From Streptomyces sp. NBC_00440 (GTDB lineage: Bacteria; Actinomycetota; Actinomycetes; Streptomycetales; Streptomycetaceae), in the NCBI RefSeq assembly GCF_036014215.1, contig NZ_CP107921.1, positions 8,119,501 to 8,183,500 on the forward strand: a stretch of 64,000 nt of DNA, given 5' to 3'. This document shows, one piece after another, positions 53,155 through 61,365 of the stretch. Under the pieces are notes generated by a model that was not told where the DNA came from, searched no databases, and worked only from the letters and a program-made list of their open reading frames with translations. Position numbers and translations under genes: made by a program. Each line of letters begins with the position of its first letter. Within the stretch, counting starts at the first letter, position 1.

Positions 53155-53428
53155 ACTCACTCCTAGGTGGGGGCCGGCTATGTCACCGGCAGGCTGGGGT
53201 CGGTGGGGAGGCTGTCGTTACGCAGTGCGCGGATGGATGGGGGTTCGCGGGGGCGTCGAGGTCCGGCGCCGGCAGGCGAGCGCCGCCCAGCGGATCCCGG
53301 TGCAGCGAGTGTCGGAAGACAGGGCTCCGTGTGTCAATGAATAACTGAAGGAATTTCGGTACGTAAATCTTTGACGCACCATCGAGGGGTGGCTGACCGG
53401 CCATCCCGCCGCTCAGGAGGAACGGTCC
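53155..53428. promoter_or_regulatory. Divergent promoter region, symporter/RpiR
   Basis: 274 bp. CTGAA-GGAAT-TTCGG (53345-53359) is an imperfect inverted repeat near the RpiR side, resembling the TGAA/TTCA arms of RpiR-family operators. It lies within an AT-richer stretch (53335-53375). Confidence 0.4.
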
Positions 53429-53740
53429 ATGGCCCGCCAGGAACCACAGTGCACATCGGCCCGATCGGGAGAGGACACCTCATCGGCCGACACCCTGGCC
53501 CGCATCCGCGCGACGCTGCTGCCCCTGGCGCCTTCGGAACGGCGCGTGGCCGAGGCTGTCCCCGGCTGATCCCGCGCAGGCCTCGGAGCTGTCCATCGGC
53601 GTGCTCGGCGAGCGGGCCGACACCTCGGTGACGACGGTCATGCACTTCTGCCGGACCATGGGGATCAGCAGCTACACCCAGCTACACCCAGCTGCGCCTC
53701 GCGCCGGCGGTAGCCGCCGCCCGTGAGCGCGCCCGACTGC
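53429..53740 (+). pseudogene. Broken RpiR/MurR-family regulator
   Basis: AGGAGGAACGGTCC precedes ATG 53429. The first frame (LARIRATLLPLAPSERRVAE) stops at 53567. A +1 frame then continues the RpiR helix-turn-helix: ADPAQASELSIGVLGERADT, SVTTVMHFCRTMGISSYTQL. A 10-bp duplication (AGCTACACCC twice, near 53670-53690) shifts the frame again, to QLRLAP-x-VAAARERARLR. No SIS sugar-phosphate domain follows, so about two thirds of the gene is missing. MurR-type regulators repress MurNAc genes; loss here should leave anmK and the symporter without their local repressor. Confidence 0.8.
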
Positions 53741-53760
53741 GTGTCCGGCGGTGTCGCCCA

Positions 53761-54126
53761 GTGCTCCTTCGATACTCCGCCGTGCCCCAAGCGGCAAAAC
53801 CCCTCGGTCACCCGGCAACTGACGCCTCACCACGCCAAGCGGAACGGCGAGACCAAGAGCCGGTCCGCGTGAGGTCCATCGTCCAGTTCGTCTCCCAGGT
53901 CTGCCCGCCGTCCGCCGAGAACCGCTGGGTCCAGCGGGCGGAGTCCTGGGTGATGTCCGACCGGATGAAGTGCCCCCAGGACTACATCGCCGAACAGACC
54001 CCGGTGATCTTCACGCCCAACTTCCCGATCCGTCTCTTCGAGGTGTCGAAGAAGCTCGGCGGCTTCGAGCCGGTCAATCCATTCGGGATGATCAGCCCGG
54101 AGAACTGGTACTACATCCAGGACTGA
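53761..54126 (+). pseudogene. Truncated 3' part of an unrecognised gene
   Basis: From about 53871 the frame has strong coding bias: [40 protein letters not shown], ending GFEPVNPFGMISPENWYYIQ followed by Asp and stop. A perfect terminator follows, so this is a true gene end. The N-terminal part is non-conserved and merges with the broken regulator. I do not recognise the family; the deletion that removed the RpiR sensor domain probably also removed its 5' end. Confidence 0.45.
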
Positions 54127-54134
54127 GAGCGCCG

Positions 54135-54170
54135 GCACGGGAGCCGCGTCGCGGGGCGCGGCTCCCGTGC
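54135..54170. terminator. Intrinsic terminator
   Basis: GCACGGGAGCCGCG (54135-54148) and its exact complement (54157-54170) form a perfect 14-bp stem with an 8-nt loop, 8 bp after the stop at 54126. It would also serve the convergent mannosidase transcript. Confidence 0.85.
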
Positions 54171-54253
54171 ATGGCCCGCCTGAGTCTCGCCGTGCAGCCG
54201 CCCGCGAACAGGGCTCGGGGGGCCGTACCCACCTCCCTCTTCTTCTCCAGCGG

Positions 54254-57200
54254 TCAGTCCGCCGGGGTCAGACGGATCGTCAGGATCTGGAAGGGCCGCA
54301 GTGACAGGGCCACCTCGGTGTCCGCACAGGCCAGGGTGGGTTCGTCATCGAGAGGACGCTCCAGCAGGTCCGTGATCCGCGCCGCGGCGAGGGGGAAGCC
54401 TGCCGAGAGCGTGGTTCGCGCCCGCCCGCCCGCCGACTCGTAGAGACGGACGACCACATCCCCCGAGCGGTCGTCGGCGAGCTTGACCGCCTCGATGACG
54501 ACATTCCCACCGTCGACCCGCAGGAGCGGGTCGACGGCCGACCGGCCGGGCACGGCACGCTCGGGCAGATTGAAGTGGTAGCCCTCACGGACCGCGTCCT
54601 GAAGATCCGCGCCGAGTACGAGTGCGTACCGCAGGCGGTGCTCGCCCCGGTCGGAGTCCGGGTCGGGGAAGAGCGGGGCGCGCAGCAGGGAGATCCGCGC
54701 CGTGGTGGTGGTTCCGCCGTCGGGGCGCACGTCCCGCGTGACGTCGTGGCCGTAACTGGAATCGTTGACCAAGGCCGCGCCCCAACCAGGTTCCGCGAGG
54801 TGCAGATAGCGGTGGGCGCAGATCTCGAACCGTGCGCTGTCCCAGCTGGTGTTGGTGTGCGTGGGCCGCCGTACATGGCCGAAGGGGATCTCGGCGCTGG
54901 ACTCCGCCGCCCGGATGTCGAGCGGGAAGGCCACCTTCAGGATCTTCTCGCACTCGCGCCAGTCGATGACGGTGTCGACGTCGAGACGGCGGCTGCCCTC
55001 GATGAGGGTGAACACCTGGGTGATCCGGGAGGCATTGACGCTCCGTACGACCCGGATTCCGTCGGCTGTCGCGGCGACCTCGTCCGCCTCGGTCAGATCG
55101 CGGACGGTGTTGCGGTAGAACTCGTCGATGTCCCACGCGTCCCACTGGTTGGGGAAGTCCTGGTGGAGCTGGAGCAGATTGCCGACCGCACCCGGAGCGA
55201 GCGCCTCACGTCCGGCCGTCAGATCGCGGGCGGAGGTGACCAGACCGCGGGCGTCGACGGCGATCCGTACGAGCCCGTTGTCCAGGACGAGACCACCGTC
55301 CGTCCCGGCCTGTGGGGCGACGGGGCTGGCAGGACGCCGGCGCGGTGCCCCGCCGAGTGCAGGGACGCCGTCACGGGCATGTGGCGCGGCGTTGAAGACG
55401 ATCTCGCCCGCACCTTCGTCCTGACCGTCCGCGAGGGCGCGCTGAGCCGTGTCGATGACCACGCCGAGTTCCCTGGCGACCTCTGCGTACGTCTCCTCGG
55501 CCTCGCGGTGCACCCAGGCGATGGATGAGCCGGGCAGGATGTCGTGGAACTGATGGAGCAGCACCGTCTTCCACACCCGGTCCAGCAGTTCGTACGGGTA
55601 GGGCTCTCCGGTGCGCTGTGCTGCCGTCGCCGACCACAACTCGGCTTCGCGCAGCAGGTGTTCACTTCGCCGGTTGCCCTGCTTGGTGGCGAGCTGGCTG
55701 GTGAGCGTGCCGCGGTGCAGCTCCAGGTAGAGCTCGCCGACCCAGACGGGCGCGTCGGCGTACTCCGCCTCGGCCTTGGCGAAGAACTCGGACGGGCCCT
55801 CCATCTCCAGGCGGGCCGAGCCCTCCAGATTCTCCAGACGCTGCGCCCGGGCCAGCATCTCGCGGGTGGGGCCGCCGCCACCGTCCCCGTAACCGAAGGG
55901 CACGAGAGACCGGTTGGCGGCTCCCTTGTCGCGGAAGTTCCGTTCGGTGTGAGCGATGTCGGCGCCGGAGAGGTCGCCGTTGTAGGAGTCGACGGGCGGG
56001 AAGTGGCTGAAGATCCGGGTGCCGTCGATGCCCTCCCACCAGAAGGTGTGGTGCGGGAAGGCGTTGGTGGTGTTCCAGGAGATCTTCTGGGTGAGGAACC
56101 ACTTGATGCCGGCGAGCTTCATCAGCTGGGGCAGGGCCGCGTTGTAGCCGAAGGTGTCCGGCAGCCACATGTCCTCGGTCTCGACCCCGAACTCATCGAG
56201 GTAGAAACGCTTCCCGTGGACGAACTGCCGGACCAGGGACTCCCCGCCGGAGAGATTGGTGTCGGGTTCGATCCACAGGCTGCCGGTCGGCAGGAACTGG
56301 CCGCTCTTCACCTTCTCCCGCACGCGGGCGAATACCTCGGGCCGCTGCTCCTTCAGCCAGGCGAGTTGCTGTGCCTGTGACATCACGAAACGGAAACCCG
56401 GATGGTCGTCCATCAGCGCGGTGACATTGGAAACGGTGCGTGCGGCCTTGCGCACGGTTTCCCGTACGGGCCACAGCCAGGCGGTGTCGATGTGCGCGTG
56501 GCCGACCGCGGAGATGCGGTGGGCCCCGGCATGCGCGGGCGAAGCGAGCGCGGGGGCGAGGACCTCACGCGCCGCGGCGGCCGTACCACTGATGTCCTGG
56601 AGATCGACGGCGTCCAGGGCCCGGTCCACCGCGTGCACCAATTGCCAGCGCCTCGTGGAGTCCTCGGCCAGCTGGTGCATCAGGCCCGAGAGGACGTCCA
56701 GGTCCTGTACGAGTTCCCAGACGGGGGCGTCGAAGACGGCGAGGTCCATCCGGTTCAGCCGGTACAGCGGCTCGCCGGGCGCCTCGCCGCCGCGCAGCCA
56801 GGGGGCGAGCCCTCCGGACCTGGTGGGGACGAAGGGGTCGCCTTCGCCGCCGGAGTCGAAGATCACCGGATTGGCCGCGGCCTCGATGAAGTACGTGAAC
56901 TCCTCTCCGCCGACGGCCCGTTCGGCGATCGCGAGCCAGGTGTTACGGGGGTTCAGCGCCTTCACCGGGGTGCCGTCCGCGCGGTGGACGAGACCCTCCG
57001 CGGAGAAGCCGGGCTGGGTTGTGCCGAAGCCGAGGTCGAGGACGGCCTCGACACGCTGCCCCGCCCATTCGGCGGGGACGGTGCCGCTGATCCGGAACCA
57101 GCTGGTGGACCAGGCAGGGCCCCACAGCGCGCCGGTGCGGACCGGCTCGTACTGAGCATGGAGCCCTTCGGACACGGGTACGGGTTCGCCGGTGACGTTC

Positions 57201-57307
57201 CATATCGCCACGTCGAGGGGGGCACTGCGGTCGTGAACGGCGGGCCGCAACCGCTGGTTGAGCACACGGTCGAGTCGGCGTTCGGTGACGGTGCGGTCGT
57301 GGTGCAT
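54254..57307 (-). CDS. Alpha-mannosidase, glycoside hydrolase family 38
   Basis: The 1017-residue protein has the bacterial GH38 architecture. After an N-terminal beta domain of about 240 residues comes GHAHIDTAWLWPVRETVRK (Zn His and Asp), then SQAQQLAWLKEQRP and DMWLPDTFGYNAALPQLMK with the nucleophilic Asp, and ELYLELHRGTLTSQ. C-terminal beta domains run to LSLRPFQILTIRLTPAD. It has no signal peptide, so it acts on imported mannosides in the cytosol. CGGAGC precedes ATG 57307. It lies 75 bp after the LacI gene on the same strand and within the mannoside locus. Confidence 0.95.
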   Translation of the reverse strand: MHHDRTVTERRLDRVLNQRLRPAVHDRSAPLDVAIWNVTGEPVPVSEGLHAQYEPVRTGALWGPAWSTSWFRISGTVPAEWAGQRVEAVLDLGFGTTQPGFSAEGLVHRADGTPVKALNPRNTWLAIAERAVGGEEFTYFIEAAANPVIFDSGGEGDPFVPTRSGGLAPWLRGGEAPGEPLYRLNRMDLAVFDAPVWELVQDLDVLSGLMHQLAEDSTRRWQLVHAVDRALDAVDLQDISGTAAAAREVLAPALASPAHAGAHRISAVGHAHIDTAWLWPVRETVRKAARTVSNVTALMDDHPGFRFVMSQAQQLAWLKEQRPEVFARVREKVKSGQFLPTGSLWIEPDTNLSGGESLVRQFVHGKRFYLDEFGVETEDMWLPDTFGYNAALPQLMKLAGIKWFLTQKISWNTTNAFPHHTFWWEGIDGTRIFSHFPPVDSYNGDLSGADIAHTERNFRDKGAANRSLVPFGYGDGGGGPTREMLARAQRLENLEGSARLEMEGPSEFFAKAEAEYADAPVWVGELYLELHRGTLTSQLATKQGNRRSEHLLREAELWSATAAQRTGEPYPYELLDRVWKTVLLHQFHDILPGSSIAWVHREAEETYAEVARELGVVIDTAQRALADGQDEGAGEIVFNAAPHARDGVPALGGAPRRRPASPVAPQAGTDGGLVLDNGLVRIAVDARGLVTSARDLTAGREALAPGAVGNLLQLHQDFPNQWDAWDIDEFYRNTVRDLTEADEVAATADGIRVVRSVNASRITQVFTLIEGSRRLDVDTVIDWRECEKILKVAFPLDIRAAESSAEIPFGHVRRPTHTNTSWDSARFEICAHRYLHLAEPGWGAALVNDSSYGHDVTRDVRPDGGTTTTARISLLRAPLFPDPDSDRGEHRLRYALVLGADLQDAVREGYHFNLPERAVPGRSAVDPLLRVDGGNVVIEAVKLADDRSGDVVVRLYESAGGRARTTLSAGFPLAAARITDLLERPLDDEPTLACADTEVALSLRPFQILTIRLTPAD

Positions 57308-57382
57308 GGATGCTCCGTGAGGAATGCCGGGGGCGGAAGAGGGCAAGCCGGTGCCGCGGAAGAGAGCGGCACGAGGCTCGGG

Positions 57383-58399
57383 TCAGTGCGTCCCGTAGCG
57401 GATGACGTGGGTGGGGACGACAGTTCTGCGCGCGGGGATCGGCTCCGCGGACGAGTGGTTGATCCGGTCGATGAGCATCTGGCCGGCCCGGCGGCCGATC
57501 TCATCGGCGTCGTACGACACGATCGTCAGGGGCAGCCCGAGGACGTCCGCCAGGTCGAAGTCGTCAAAGCCGGCCAGGGCCACCGAGGTACCGAGGGCGC
57601 GCACCGCGCGGATGGCCCCCTGGGTGAGACGGTTGTTGGTGCAGAAGAGTGCGGTCGGGGCGTCAGGTGCCTGCAGGAGGGAACGTGCGGCGCTTTCGGC
57701 GGTGGCCATGTCGGTCAGTCCGCGCCGCACATGGTTCTCGTCCGGTTCTATCCCGGCCGCTTCGTGGGCGGCCCAGTATCCACGGAACCGCTCGGCGCCG
57801 GTGTAGAGCGCGGGCGGGTTGCCGAGGAATCCGATCCGGCGGTGGCCGTCGGTGATGAGTTGCCCGGTGGCCTGTTCGGCTCCTCCGAAGTCGTCGACCA
57901 GGACACAGTCGGCATCCATACCGGCCGGGGGGCGGGAGGCCAGGACGATGGGCATGCCCCGCAGGGCTGCGGGTGCCAGGTGGCGGTGACTGCTGCCCGC
58001 GGGTACGACGATCACGCCGTCGACCTGACGGGACGCCAGGTCCTCCACGAGTCCCCTTTCGCGGTCGGCCTGTTCGGCTGTGTTGCTGAGAAGAACTCGC
58101 AGCCCGTGCTCGGACGCCACCTCCTGCACACCGAGCGCCAGGCGGGAGTAGAACGGGTTGGCGAGGTTGGTGACGACCAGTCCGATCATCCCGCTGCCAC
58201 CCAGACGAAGGCTGCGTGCCGTCTCGTTGCGCCGGTAGCCCAGTGCCTCGACTGCGGCCAGGACACGTTCCCGGGTGGTGCCGCTGACCCGGGCGTCGTC
58301 CTTGAGTACCCGGGAGACGGTCATGGCGCTCACTCCCGCGCGGGCGGCGACATCGCGCATCGTCGGCGCACCGGCGTCGCTCGCTCGGTGCTGCGCCAT
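57383..58399 (-). CDS. LacI-family transcriptional regulator
   Basis: A 338-residue repressor. The LacI helix-turn-helix (TMRDVAARAGVSAMTVSRVL, about residues 13-32, with hinge NETARSLRLGGSG) is followed by a periplasmic-binding-protein-like sensor (IGLVVTNLANPFYSRLALG, VDGVIVVPAGSS, ALAGFDDFDLADVL). AGGAGG 8 bases before ATG 58399 fixes the start over 58477. It sits inside the mannoside gene group, and the two palindromes at 61127-61144 and 61240-61255 have LacI-operator form with a central CG, so it probably controls the importer and enzyme operons. Confidence 0.93.
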   Translation of the reverse strand: MAQHRASDAGAPTMRDVAARAGVSAMTVSRVLKDDARVSGTTRERVLAAVEALGYRRNETARSLRLGGSGMIGLVVTNLANPFYSRLALGVQEVASEHGLRVLLSNTAEQADRERGLVEDLASRQVDGVIVVPAGSSHRHLAPAALRGMPIVLASRPPAGMDADCVLVDDFGGAEQATGQLITDGHRRIGFLGNPPALYTGAERFRGYWAAHEAAGIEPDENHVRRGLTDMATAESAARSLLQAPDAPTALFCTNNRLTQGAIRAVRALGTSVALAGFDDFDLADVLGLPLTIVSYDADEIGRRAGQMLIDRINHSSAEPIPARRTVVPTHVIRYGTH

Positions 58400-58454
58400 G
58401 GGCTTGCCTCCTGCGGAGTCGTCGTACGGCCGGGGGATCAAGGACGCCGTCATT

Positions 58455-59381
58455 CTAGGTCCCTGCGTACGTGGCACCGCTTGACCCGTGCGGGGCCCAG
58501 TGGGCGGCGCCGATCAGCGGGGCGTCAGCGGGACGCAGGGCGGTGGCGAGCGGTGGCGCCGTCCCGGGTGTGGCCGCCTGGAGACCTGCTCGGATGGCAG
58601 GTCCGACGAGGTCCCAGGAGCCGGTCATCGACCCGCCGACGACCACCAGACTTGCTCCGAACCGCTCGCACCACGGCGCCAGGGCCCGGCCCAGGGCGCC
58701 GAAGCAGTGACGGATCGTCCGCTGCGCGTACGGATCGCTGTCGCGAGCCAGTACGGCGATGTCGTGCACGTCCGGTGCACGGCCCTCGTGCGCCCCTCCT
58801 GCGAGGTCCGTGTAGTACCTGCGGATCGCCCTGCGGGAGACGACCTCCTCCAGGGGGAGCCCGCCGACGGTGAGCCGGTGTGCCCTCCCCTCCGGCGGGA
58901 CGTCGGGGCCCCCGCCGACCGGCTGTCCGCCCTCCAGGAACGAGGAGCCGACCCCGGTGCCGAGCGTGATGCACACGGCCCTTTCGTGGCCGGCCGCCGC
59001 GCCGGCCCGGTACTCGCCCACAGCGAAGGCGTCGGCATCGTTGATGAAACTGATGCAGCGCGGGCGCCCCGGGAGCCGTCTCAGGAGTTCGGCGCGCACG
59101 TCCACACCGTGCAGTGACTCGAACTTGCCGATGCCCCGGAAGCGGCCGACTCCGGCGGCGTAGTCGAAGGGGCCAGGTATGGCCACACCCCAGTGGGCCC
59201 CTTCGCGCACATCGGCACGGTCCGCGGCGCCGGCGATCGCGTCAAGCAGTTCCCCGGCCGCGGCATCGGCGGCGACCGGATGCCGTACGACCGTGCGAGG
59301 GACGGGCAGCCCGGCGTCGGTGTCGATGACGGCCGCCGTCACATGCGTACCCCCGATCTCCAGGACCGGAATGTGGCTCAT
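58455..59381 (-). CDS. ROK-family sugar kinase-like protein (no zinc motif)
   Basis: A 308-residue ROK protein: VLEIGGTHVTAAVIDTDAG (phosphate-binding loop), WGVAIPGPFDYAAGVGRF, CISFINDADAFAVGEY (catalytic Asp) and CITLGTGVGSSFLEGG. The ROK Zn motif CxCGxxGCxE is absent; the region reads VPPEGRAHRLTVGGLPLEEV. Zn-free ROK kinases exist, but the loss can also mark altered substrate use. A hexose or mannose kinase role fits the operon. ATG 59381 overlaps the stop of the upstream isomerase-like gene (ATGA). Confidence 0.85.
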   Translation of the reverse strand: MSHIPVLEIGGTHVTAAVIDTDAGLPVPRTVVRHPVAADAAAGELLDAIAGAADRADVREGAHWGVAIPGPFDYAAGVGRFRGIGKFESLHGVDVRAELLRRLPGRPRCISFINDADAFAVGEYRAGAAAGHERAVCITLGTGVGSSFLEGGQPVGGGPDVPPEGRAHRLTVGGLPLEEVVSRRAIRRYYTDLAGGAHEGRAPDVHDIAVLARDSDPYAQRTIRHCFGALGRALAPWCERFGASLVVVGGSMTGSWDLVGPAIRAGLQAATPGTAPPLATALRPADAPLIGAAHWAPHGSSGATYAGT

Positions 59382-61090
59382 ACCTGCGTCACCAGCGACT
59401 TCACGACGTGCACCGGGCGATCGCCCACCGCCTGGAGCCGGTAGGCGCCGACGGCGGCGGGCACCGTGAGGGTCTCCGCGAACGCCAGGTCGTGGCGGCG
59501 GCCGTCCGCGGTCTCCACCACGACGCCGTCACCGGCCGACACGTTGAGGATGTGGAAGCGTCCCGCGGTGTCGTCCTCGGCCGCCGCCGGTCCCTCGATC
59601 ACGAAACGGTGCACGGCATAGAACATCTCCGGCAGCGCGCCAATGACCTCCTCGCGCCAGCCTCGCCCCTCCCGGAGGGTGCGCGGCTGCTGCACCAGGT
59701 CCTTGGCCACGTCGTCCCCACGCCGCGCGGTGTCGAGATTGGTGAACGCGTGCTCGTGGGAGAGGGGCCTGGGAGCGCCGGAGATCCCCTTGCGCAACCA
59801 GTCGTAGAAGCGCAGAGAGTAGAGGTACGGGGTGGCGCTGATCTCAAGGACGAGATTGCCCTCGCCTGACGCGTGCGGGGTCCCGGCCGGGATCATGAAG
59901 AGCTGACCGGGTTCCGCCGGGTGCTTCTGCACATGGTTCTCCACGCGCAGCGGAACACCGTCCGTGGCCGCCGCTTCGACCTCCTTGCGCATGACCTCCA
60001 CATCGGTACTGTCCCGCAGCCCGAGGTAGACCTGCGCACCGGGTTCGCCGGCGGTCACGTAGTACGTCTCGTGCTGGGTGTAGGGCCAGCCGAACGTCTC
60101 CCGCATGTACTGCTCCTGCGGGTGGAGATGCAGAGAGAGATTGCCGCCGCCCACGGTGTCGAGGTAGTCGAAGCGGATGGGGAAGGACGTGCCGAAGCGG
60201 CGGTGGACCTCGGGGCCGAGGAATTCCCGGGGGTGGAGCTCGCAGAGGAGCTGGAAGGGGAGCTCGACCTGAGCGGCCTCGTCCTGCCCGACCAGGACGC
60301 CGGCTTCGGGGGCGATGAGTTCGTAGCCGAGAGCGGTATTGCCGTTCTGCGGTACGAAACCGAGTTCGCGCACGCCCCACTGGCCGCCCCACGGCGTGGA
60401 GTTGAAGTAGGGCCTGGTGCGCACAGGCCCGGTGGCGAGCTCGGCGAAGGTGGCCCGTACCGCGGCGCCGTCCAGCGACGCGGGGTCCTGCTCGTTCTGC
60501 AGGTCGATCCAGCGGTCGATCCGGTGGGCGAGGGCGTCGCGGTGACGGTCGCAGACCGGCCAGTCGGTGTAGAAGAGGCTTCGCAGCTCCCCGGGCACGT
60601 CCGGGCGCCCAAGATTGGCGCCGAGGGGCAGCTCTCCCCGGGTGATGGCCTGTTCGGCATACCGTTTGGGCAGATCGGCCCACCACAGCAGGTCGGGTCC
60701 GCAGAGGGCCGCGCCAGGCCCGAAGACGAGCAGCACGCCGTCGAGCGGACGCTCCTGGGCGGGGGGCGTCTCGAAGAGGTCGCCCATGGAGAACCCGGCG
60801 AGCGGCAGGAAGAACGGGTCGGCGTCCGGGCCGGGCACGCAGAGCCGCTCGACGGCCGTCGCGGACCAGAGCCGGCGAATGTCGAGCACGGCGACCTCGG
60901 CGCCCCGGGACCGCAGGGCAGCGGCGAGGCCGTCGGCGGCCGCCGACCAGTCCAGGGCGGCGGGCCCGTCGAGTGCGAGCACGGTGGGGGCGGTGGGCAC
61001 GTTCGCGACCGCTGCAGCCCAGCCGGTGACGACGGTGCCACCGTTGGGGGAGTATCGCGGGTCGCGTTCATAAGGGCGGGGCTGGTGCAC
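59378..61090 (-). CDS. Class I mannose-6-phosphate isomerase-like protein with N-terminal extension
   Basis: The 570-residue product has a C-terminal PMI-type cupin: NLSLHLHPQEQYMRETFGWP and HETYYVTAGEPGAQVYLGL give the Gln/His/Glu metal site, then MIPAGTPHASGEGNLVLEI. Its first ~240 residues (TVLALDGPAALDWSAAADGL, LLVFGPGAALCGPDLLWWAD) resemble a nucleoside/uridine-kinase-like domain without a proper P-loop. PMI interconverts mannose-6-P and fructose-6-P, consistent with mannose from the GH38 enzyme phosphorylated by the ROK kinase. GTG 61090 has AGGAGC 5 bases upstream; the open frame reaches TTG 61156 across the operator. Confidence 0.85.
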   Translation of the reverse strand: MHQPRPYERDPRYSPNGGTVVTGWAAAVANVPTAPTVLALDGPAALDWSAAADGLAAALRSRGAEVAVLDIRRLWSATAVERLCVPGPDADPFFLPLAGFSMGDLFETPPAQERPLDGVLLVFGPGAALCGPDLLWWADLPKRYAEQAITRGELPLGANLGRPDVPGELRSLFYTDWPVCDRHRDALAHRIDRWIDLQNEQDPASLDGAAVRATFAELATGPVRTRPYFNSTPWGGQWGVRELGFVPQNGNTALGYELIAPEAGVLVGQDEAAQVELPFQLLCELHPREFLGPEVHRRFGTSFPIRFDYLDTVGGGNLSLHLHPQEQYMRETFGWPYTQHETYYVTAGEPGAQVYLGLRDSTDVEVMRKEVEAAATDGVPLRVENHVQKHPAEPGQLFMIPAGTPHASGEGNLVLEISATPYLYSLRFYDWLRKGISGAPRPLSHEHAFTNLDTARRGDDVAKDLVQQPRTLREGRGWREEVIGALPEMFYAVHRFVIEGPAAAEDDTAGRFHILNVSAGDGVVVETADGRRHDLAFAETLTVPAAVGAYRLQAVGDRPVHVVKSLVTQV

Positions 61091-61126
61091 AGGTGCTCCT
61101 GAAAGACGTAGTCCGGCAACCGGCTG

Positions 61127-61144
61127 AATGGTATCGATAACATT
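61127..61144. promoter_or_regulatory. LacI-type operator 1
   Basis: AATGGTATCGATAACATT is a near-perfect palindrome with a central CG, as in LacI/GalR-family operators. It lies 37 bp upstream of the isomerase start, in the divergent promoter. Confidence 0.75.
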
Positions 61145-61239
61145 CGAGGTGGACAAGATGAGCGTTCGAGTCTTGCTGGCTTTCCGCTGACAGGAAGCAC
61201 TTCGATGTGAATTTCAAGAGCTCCCCTTGTTTCGGTCTC

Positions 61240-61255
61240 ATGGTGTCGTTAACAT
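61240..61255. promoter_or_regulatory. LacI-type operator 2
   Basis: ATGGTGTCGTTAACAT matches operator 1 at 14 of 16 positions. It lies 110 bp upstream of the binding-protein start and 113 bp from operator 1, so one tetrameric or two dimeric repressors could control both directions. Confidence 0.65.
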
Positions 61256-61365
61256 CCAGGCAACCCGGAGCACGGACACGAGTGGTGCGCTCCGGAGCGA
61301 TCTCCCACACCGCACCCCGGAACCAGGGACTCCCTGCCGGGGCCCGGAGGGAAGGGAAGGAACCC

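Noticed and set aside
56402..58873. 823-codon plus-strand frame opposite the mannosidase, LacI and ROK genes
   Set aside because: It crosses three real genes antisense and has no coherent protein features.
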